Shown here: piece by piece, positions 32,645 to 36,931 of the stretch
Layout of the letters: every line of letters begins with the position of its first letter
Numbering within the stretch: the stretch's first letter is position 1
The notes under the pieces: model-generated
Databases searched by the model: none
The model's input: the letters and a program-made list of their open reading frames with translations, nothing else
Told to the model about the DNA's origin: nothing
Translations under genes and position numbers: made by a program
Assembly (NCBI GenBank): GCA_018817425.1
Contig: JAHITX010000081.1
Coordinates: 1 to 36,931, forward strand
Length of the DNA stretch: 36,931 nt
Direction: 5' to 3'
Source: Pseudomonadota bacterium
Lineage (GTDB): Bacteria > Desulfobacterota > Desulfobacteria > Desulfobacterales > RPRI01

Positions 32645-33536
32645 TATAGTTGATCAAATAAGCAATCGCTCTGCGTTTCAAAAAAAACGTCTTAATAGTT
32701 ATCTGGCAACCTGCGATGATACTTTTTTTCATCAAGCAGATGACTTTGTACTAAGGTATGAAGAATTTCTTGCTAAACGCCAAATTCCGATGGACTATGC
32801 AGTTGATGCCTATCTAAAGATGTGCAGCAACATGCTGCGTTGCCAAGTTGAATATCTGCGGTCTGGGCGCTACCCAAAAGTGACGGCAGAGCAAGCTAAA
32901 CAAGCTGTATATGAAAGTGAAACTGAGATGCTTTCTTACATGGTTGGTTTAGGTCTTTCACAGTTCTTGTGGCCAACGCATTATCAAATGTTCAGTTTTT
33001 TTAAAAAAGTAATTTATGATGAGGCTAAATCTGTCTCCTCATATCTTGAAATTGGTCCTGGTCATGGCCTCTACATGGAATATGCGTTATCTAAACTTCA
33101 TAAAGTCGATGTTGCTGTAGCTATTGACATCAGCTCCACATCTTTAGAACTATCGCGATCAATCATTCAATATTTTATTCCCAAAAAAAAAGAAGTTGAG
33201 TTTGTATTGGGTGATGTCACTAAAACAGATTTTGATAGGCATTTTGATTTCATCACAATGGGAGAGGTCCTTGAGCATGTTAATCAGCCAAAAGTACTTT
33301 TAAAGCAATTAAAGAAACTCTTGGCTCCAGGTGGAAAAGCATTTGTTTCTACATGTGCTAACAGTCCAGCGATTGATCATGTCGTTCAATTTGATAACGT
33401 GAAGCAAATGAGGGAGCTTATTATTAGCGCTGGTCTGACAATTCTTGTTGATCTTCCTTTGCCAGTGGAATCAATGTCGGTGAAAGAAGCTGAAGTTGAG
33501 CGTGTTACGATTAATTATTGTGCATTGTTGGAGTAA
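32631..33536 (+). CDS. Class I SAM-dependent methyltransferase with N-terminal helical domain
   Basis: About 301 residues from ATG 32631; ATG 32598 is an alternative that would overlap the acetyltransferase by 47 bases. An N-terminal helical region of about 130 residues precedes SYLEIGPGHGLYMEYAL (motif I), VAIDISSTSLELSRSI, FDFITMGEVLEHVNQP and KLLAPGGKAFVSTCANSP. It lies between an acetyltransferase and the MaoC-SDR/FkbH/ACP group. A carrier-bound or sugar-bound methyl acceptor is possible; FkbH systems often include an O-methyltransferase, but the fit is unproven. Confidence 0.8.
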   Translation: MNFHNIVDQISNRSAFQKKRLNSYLATCDDTFFHQADDFVLRYEEFLAKRQIPMDYAVDAYLKMCSNMLRCQVEYLRSGRYPKVTAEQAKQAVYESETEMLSYMVGLGLSQFLWPTHYQMFSFFKKVIYDEAKSVSSYLEIGPGHGLYMEYALSKLHKVDVAVAIDISSTSLELSRSIIQYFIPKKKEVEFVLGDVTKTDFDRHFDFITMGEVLEHVNQPKVLLKQLKKLLAPGGKAFVSTCANSPAIDHVVQFDNVKQMRELIISAGLTILVDLPLPVESMSVKEAEVERVTINYCALLE

Positions 33537-33539
33537 AAT

Positions 33540-34724
33540 ATGGCAAGAATAGAGGACATATATGTTGGGCAAATGGCAGAACTTCTACATGTTGTAACGA
33601 CAGACGACCTAAATCGATTTGTTGCGTTGACGGGCGATGACAATCGTTTGCATGTTGATCCGGTATACGCTGCTAATACAAGTTTCAAAAAACCTGTTGT
33701 TCATGGTATGCTGGGAGTCTCCTTTATTTCAACTGTTATAGGGACGAAACTTCCTGGTGATGGCGCACTCTGGTTTGCCCAAAATCTTGAATTTATCCTT
33801 CCTGTTAGGGTTGGTGATCATTTAACTATCCGTGTAGAAGTAATCAGCAAAGATGAACGTTCTAAAATTATAGAGTTGAAGACAGATATTCTGAATCAGC
33901 GGCGTCAGAAGGTGACAACAGGTGTTGCAAAAGTGAAAATTGTTGAGCATGAAACTGAAGAACCAATCCATGCTTCCCCTTCCACAAAACGGGTAGCCTT
34001 GGTAGTCGGTGGATCAGGAGGAATTGGCTCTGCCATTTGTCGCGCTATGGCTGTGGAAGGTTTTGATGTTGCCATTCATTATTGGAAAAATGGTAACTAT
34101 GCAAATCAAATTGCGGACCAGATTAAACCACATGGAAACAAAATATATGTTTGTCAAGCCGATATTCTCGATGAATCTTCTGTGAAAGAGATGGTGGAAC
34201 AGGTGGTTCGTCACCTAGGTCCCATTACCGTTTTAGTTAATTGCACGACCGCAAAGATTGCTGCAATTAAGTTTTCAGACTTGATTTGGTCAGATTTTGA
34301 AGAACATCTCGGAACGACGATTCATGGTGCTTTTTCTCTTGTGCGGAGCGTTCTACCTTTTATGGAGAAGGCCCGTTCTGGAAAGATTATTCACATCAAC
34401 TCTCTGTATGTTGACTCCCCGGAAACAAATCTTCTTCCCTATATTACTGCGAAAGGTGCGTTAATGGGATTTAGTCGTGCATTAGCATTGGATCTTGCGC
34501 CTAAAGGTATACAAGTTAATAGCGTTTCAGCAGGCATGACTGATACTGAACAGATTGCAGATGTTCCAGAGCGAGTACGATTGATGACGGCAGCCCAAAC
34601 GCCATTACGCCGTCTGGCAAAACCTGAGGATGTAGCCGACGCTGTTGTCTTTCTTGCTTCTGACCGAGCTAATTTTATGGCAGGAGAAACCATACGAGTC
34701 AACGGAGGCCAAGTAATGCTATGA
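33540..34724 (+). CDS. Fusion of MaoC-like dehydratase and SDR ketoreductase
   Basis: A 394-residue two-domain protein. Residues about 1-140 are a MaoC hot-dog domain (FVALTGDDNRLHVDPVYAAN with the Asp/His pair, then KPVVHGMLGVSF), as in R-specific enoyl-CoA/ACP hydratases. Residues about 147-394 are a FabG-like SDR (VALVVGGSGGIGSAI; S288, Y301 and K305 as catalytic residues in INSLYVDS and PYITAKGAL). Together they could reduce a 3-ketoacyl thioester and interconvert hydroxyacyl and enoyl forms. The FabG-like half has an intact tail (GETIRVNGGQ). It overlaps the FkbH-like gene by 4 bases (ATGA). Confidence 0.87.
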   Translation: MARIEDIYVGQMAELLHVVTTDDLNRFVALTGDDNRLHVDPVYAANTSFKKPVVHGMLGVSFISTVIGTKLPGDGALWFAQNLEFILPVRVGDHLTIRVEVISKDERSKIIELKTDILNQRRQKVTTGVAKVKIVEHETEEPIHASPSTKRVALVVGGSGGIGSAICRAMAVEGFDVAIHYWKNGNYANQIADQIKPHGNKIYVCQADILDESSVKEMVEQVVRHLGPITVLVNCTTAKIAAIKFSDLIWSDFEEHLGTTIHGAFSLVRSVLPFMEKARSGKIIHINSLYVDSPETNLLPYITAKGALMGFSRALALDLAPKGIQVNSVSAGMTDTEQIADVPERVRLMTAAQTPLRRLAKPEDVADAVVFLASDRANFMAGETIRVNGGQVML

Positions 34725-36466
34725 AATCTATGAAATATACAGAAATTTTAAAGAGTAATCGTGAATTGAAAACTCAATTGAGGGGTGAGAAGTATCAGAT
34801 AGTGCTACTTTCCAACATTGTTGTTAATCAATTAAAAGAGGTTCTTGAGTTTGCTTTGCGCCAGATGGGAATCAACGCCGATGTTAGTATAGGCGAATAT
34901 GACAATATTGTCCAAGATAGCAGTCGATATGTTCAAGCGGATGCTGTTGTTGTTTTTTGGGAGGCTGGCAATTTAGTTGAAGGGCTCCATTCAACTATAA
35001 CATTGTATAACTCACACAGCATAGTTGCTTTAGCAGATCGTTTTGAAAGTGAAATAGAAATTGTCTTGAAGAATCTTCGGCATGTTCCTTTGGTACTTGT
35101 TAACTCATTTTCATCATTGCTTTTTGGCACCGACGAATTGCGCAGCGGTGCGCTGAAGCTTCTTTGCAAGCGATTAAATGAAGCTCTTGAGAATAGAGCC
35201 ACACCTAATCAGCTTATTGTGGACTTGACTGCTATTCTGGCAAGAGTGGGGCTTGGGGCTGCTGCAGATTTTCGTCAGTTTCTGACCTCAAAAGCGCTTT
35301 ATTCTGTTGATTTCTTTAAAATGTATGCAGAGGTGGTGAAAGGCTCTTTTTGTAGTGTAACCGGACGGGCACGTAAAGTTCTTGTGCTTGATTGTGACAA
35401 TACCCTTTGGGCTGGTATTCTCGGGGAGGATGGTGAGGAAGGTATACAGATGGACACCACATCTTATAAAGGGAGAGTGTTTAGAGAAGTTCAGCAAATT
35501 CTTAAAGGATTTCGTCGGAAGGGGATTTTGCTAGCGCTTTGTAGTAAGAATAATTCTGAGGATGTTGAACGTATTCTGGCAACTCATCCTGACATTGTTT
35601 TGGCAGAAGAGGATTTAGTTGCAAAGAAAGTGAACTGGAACAATAAAGCAGCTAATATACGAGAGCTTGCTGATGAGTTGAATTTGGGTACCGATAGCTT
35701 TGTCTTTGTTGATGATTCGTCGTTTGAAATTGGGTTGGTAGAAAAAGAATTGCCACAAGTTAAGTGCATACAAGTGCCTGAAATATTATCAGAATATCCC
35801 GCTAAGATGCGTGAAGTAGAGCGGGACTTTTTTTTACTTTCTCAAACAGCTGAAGATGGGCTTAAAACTGAGCAATATCATCAAGAGCATCTGCGAAAAA
35901 GCCATGGGGTAAAATTCGATACAATAAATGATTATTTAACTTCACTTGGCCTGAATGTGAATATCATATTTGGAAAGGGTATTCCTATCCATAGGGTTTC
36001 GCAGATGACTCAGAAAACAAACCAGTTCAATCTTACCACGCGCCGCTACACAGAAGGCGATATACAGCGTATGTTAAAGACTCCAGACTGTTGGATATAC
36101 GTTTTTTCAGTTGAGGATCGCTACGGTGATTATGGTCATACTGGTATGGCTATAATCGAAAAAGAGCAAGATGAGTTACATACGGCGCGTATTTCATCAT
36201 TATTGATGAGCTGTCGGGTGATTGGGCGAAATGTCGAGTATGCTTTTTTTGATCGGTTAGTAGAAAGGCTATCACAAGCTGGTATAAAAACCCTGCGTGC
36301 GGAATATATAAGAACAGCAAAAAATGAACAGGTATCTCTTTTTTATAATGAATTAGGCTTCAACGTGGTGACATCGAATGACACACAAAGCAATTATGAT
36401 ATCAAACTTGATACCTATCAATACAGAAATATTTCTTATATTAATGTTACAGAAAAGGACAATTAA
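34721..36466 (+). CDS. FkbH-like HAD-IIIC protein (long form)
   Basis: A 581-residue protein. An N-terminal domain of about 215 residues typical of long FkbH proteins precedes a HAD-IIIC domain: VLVLDCDNTLWAGILGEDG with nucleophile D224 and D226, ALCSKNNSEDVERIL and FVFVDDSSFEIGLVEKELP. The C-terminus (about 410-570) is GNAT-like (NQFNLTTRRY, RYGDYGHTGMAII, LMSCRVIGRNVEYAF). FkbH proteins take 1,3-bisphosphoglycerate, remove phosphate and load a glyceryl unit on an acyl carrier protein. The ACP gene one base downstream fits that exactly. Long forms are also found in surface-glycan loci, where the product is less clear. Confidence 0.88.
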   Translation: MKSMKYTEILKSNRELKTQLRGEKYQIVLLSNIVVNQLKEVLEFALRQMGINADVSIGEYDNIVQDSSRYVQADAVVVFWEAGNLVEGLHSTITLYNSHSIVALADRFESEIEIVLKNLRHVPLVLVNSFSSLLFGTDELRSGALKLLCKRLNEALENRATPNQLIVDLTAILARVGLGAAADFRQFLTSKALYSVDFFKMYAEVVKGSFCSVTGRARKVLVLDCDNTLWAGILGEDGEEGIQMDTTSYKGRVFREVQQILKGFRRKGILLALCSKNNSEDVERILATHPDIVLAEEDLVAKKVNWNNKAANIRELADELNLGTDSFVFVDDSSFEIGLVEKELPQVKCIQVPEILSEYPAKMREVERDFFLLSQTAEDGLKTEQYHQEHLRKSHGVKFDTINDYLTSLGLNVNIIFGKGIPIHRVSQMTQKTNQFNLTTRRYTEGDIQRMLKTPDCWIYVFSVEDRYGDYGHTGMAIIEKEQDELHTARISSLLMSCRVIGRNVEYAFFDRLVERLSQAGIKTLRAEYIRTAKNEQVSLFYNELGFNVVTSNDTQSNYDIKLDTYQYRNISYINVTEKDN

Positions 36467-36467
36467 A

Positions 36468-36713
36468 ATGAATGATCATAAAAAACGTATAATAGGTGTT
36501 ATGAGTGCCGTATTTGAAATTGATTCATCCGAAATCACAGAAGATGCTGGGCCGGGCACTATTGGGAACTGGGACTCTTTGGGGCATATGAAGCTTGTGG
36601 TTGCTCTGGAGGAGGAATTCGACTATCGCTTCCCGGATGAAATGGTTGAGCAATTGATAAGTTTTAAATTGATTGAATTGACTCTGAAAGAGGCGTTAGA
36701 AATCGAAAAGTAA
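36468..36713 (+). CDS. Acyl carrier protein
   Basis: An 81-residue stand-alone carrier protein. NWDSLGHMKLVVALEEEF carries Ser37, the site for the 4'-phosphopantetheine arm, in the usual DSLGHM context; the following helix and acidic character fit the family. It starts one base after the FkbH-like stop, with AAGGA 9 bases before the ATG. It should carry the glyceryl or acyl unit handled by the FkbH and MaoC-SDR proteins. No ketosynthase or acyltransferase is seen before the window ends. Confidence 0.92.
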   Translation: MNDHKKRIIGVMSAVFEIDSSEITEDAGPGTIGNWDSLGHMKLVVALEEEFDYRFPDEMVEQLISFKLIELTLKEALEIEK

Positions 36714-36793
36714 AAACCTTCTCAGTATCATGACCCTAAGAAAATTATTTTAAGGTGTACATAAGGATTTGAGCTTTTGTATTCTATGCAAGA

Positions 36794-36931
36794 GAGCCAC
36801 TTTCAAAACGTTTCAGTTTGGTCAAGCTCAAGGCGGGCGAAAATTTCAACCACAGGAATACATTTAGTATTTCGAGGATTGAAATTTGAGCCCAACGCAG
36901 AGATCGGCCAAAATGGGGCGTTTTGAAACTG
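36794..36931 (+). repeat. 142-bp palindromic MITE-like repeat, copy 4 (3' four bases cut off)
   Basis: Same orientation as copy 1, with one base difference from it (C at 36839 where copy 1 has A). It starts 80 bases after the ACP stop codon and runs to the end of the window, missing the last GCTC. It is inverted relative to copy 3, so copies 3 and 4 face each other around the whole polysaccharide locus. Confidence 0.9.

Overview
The window looks like AT-rich chromosomal DNA of a Gram-negative, anaerobe-type bacterium, most likely a Desulfobacterota (deltaproteobacterial, Desulfobacterales-like) genome. This rests on the mix of genes seen (LpoA-like lipoprotein, atypical TP0108-type phosphofructokinase, KdsD for Kdo synthesis, EPS-type MarR regulator, large SpsF/NeuB sugar locus) and on my recall of similar proteins, not on a marker gene. 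No rRNA, tRNA, CRISPR or phage structural gene was seen.

Layout. Positions 1-9250 are a housekeeping block: a TIM-barrel amidohydrolase, a coupled pair (class II fructose-bisphosphate aldolase then Nudix hydrolase), a secreted DUF4124 coiled-coil protein diverging from a TPR/periplasmic-binding lipoprotein, an operon of KdsD and 6-phosphofructokinase, and a secreted ComEA-type HhH protein with a clear terminator. Positions 9250-10074 are a long non-coding leader with an operator-like palindrome. Positions 10075-14495 hold an EPS-type winged-helix regulator and three successive Wzz-like chain-length/co-polymerase proteins. Positions 13164-18059 are a scrapyard of mobile and decayed DNA: an IS66 fragment, a HicBA pair whose antitoxin frame carries a stop codon, a 1.47-kb IS4-family element with a frameshifted transposase, and a multiply frameshifted gene of an uncharacterised family.

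Positions 18089-36713 are a same-strand surface-glycan locus. A good sigma-70 promoter precedes pseB. From 21860 to 36713 the genes overlap or lie at most about 80 bases apart. The contents suggest synthesis and CMP activation of an unusual nonulosonic-acid-like sugar: PseB dehydratase, aldo/keto reductase, class III aminotransferase, RmlD-like reductase, NeuB-family synthase, two SpsF-type cytidylyltransferases, Gfo/Idh oxidoreductase, DegT aminotransferase and GNAT acetyltransferase. Two transferase candidates (GT4 and a GT-B-like protein) and methyltransferases follow the same logic. The distal end adds a carrier-protein module (methyltransferase, MaoC-SDR fusion, FkbH-like HAD protein, ACP) that probably builds a short acyl or glyceryl-derived decoration. 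One methyltransferase is off-frame at a run of ten Gs inside its SAM-binding loop, which looks like a phase-variation switch or a sequencing error.

A striking non-coding feature is a 142-bp, near fully palindromic, MITE-like repeat present four times, with 17-bp inverted ends and 4-bp target duplications. The window starts and ends inside copies of it, which suggests a contig broken at repeats.
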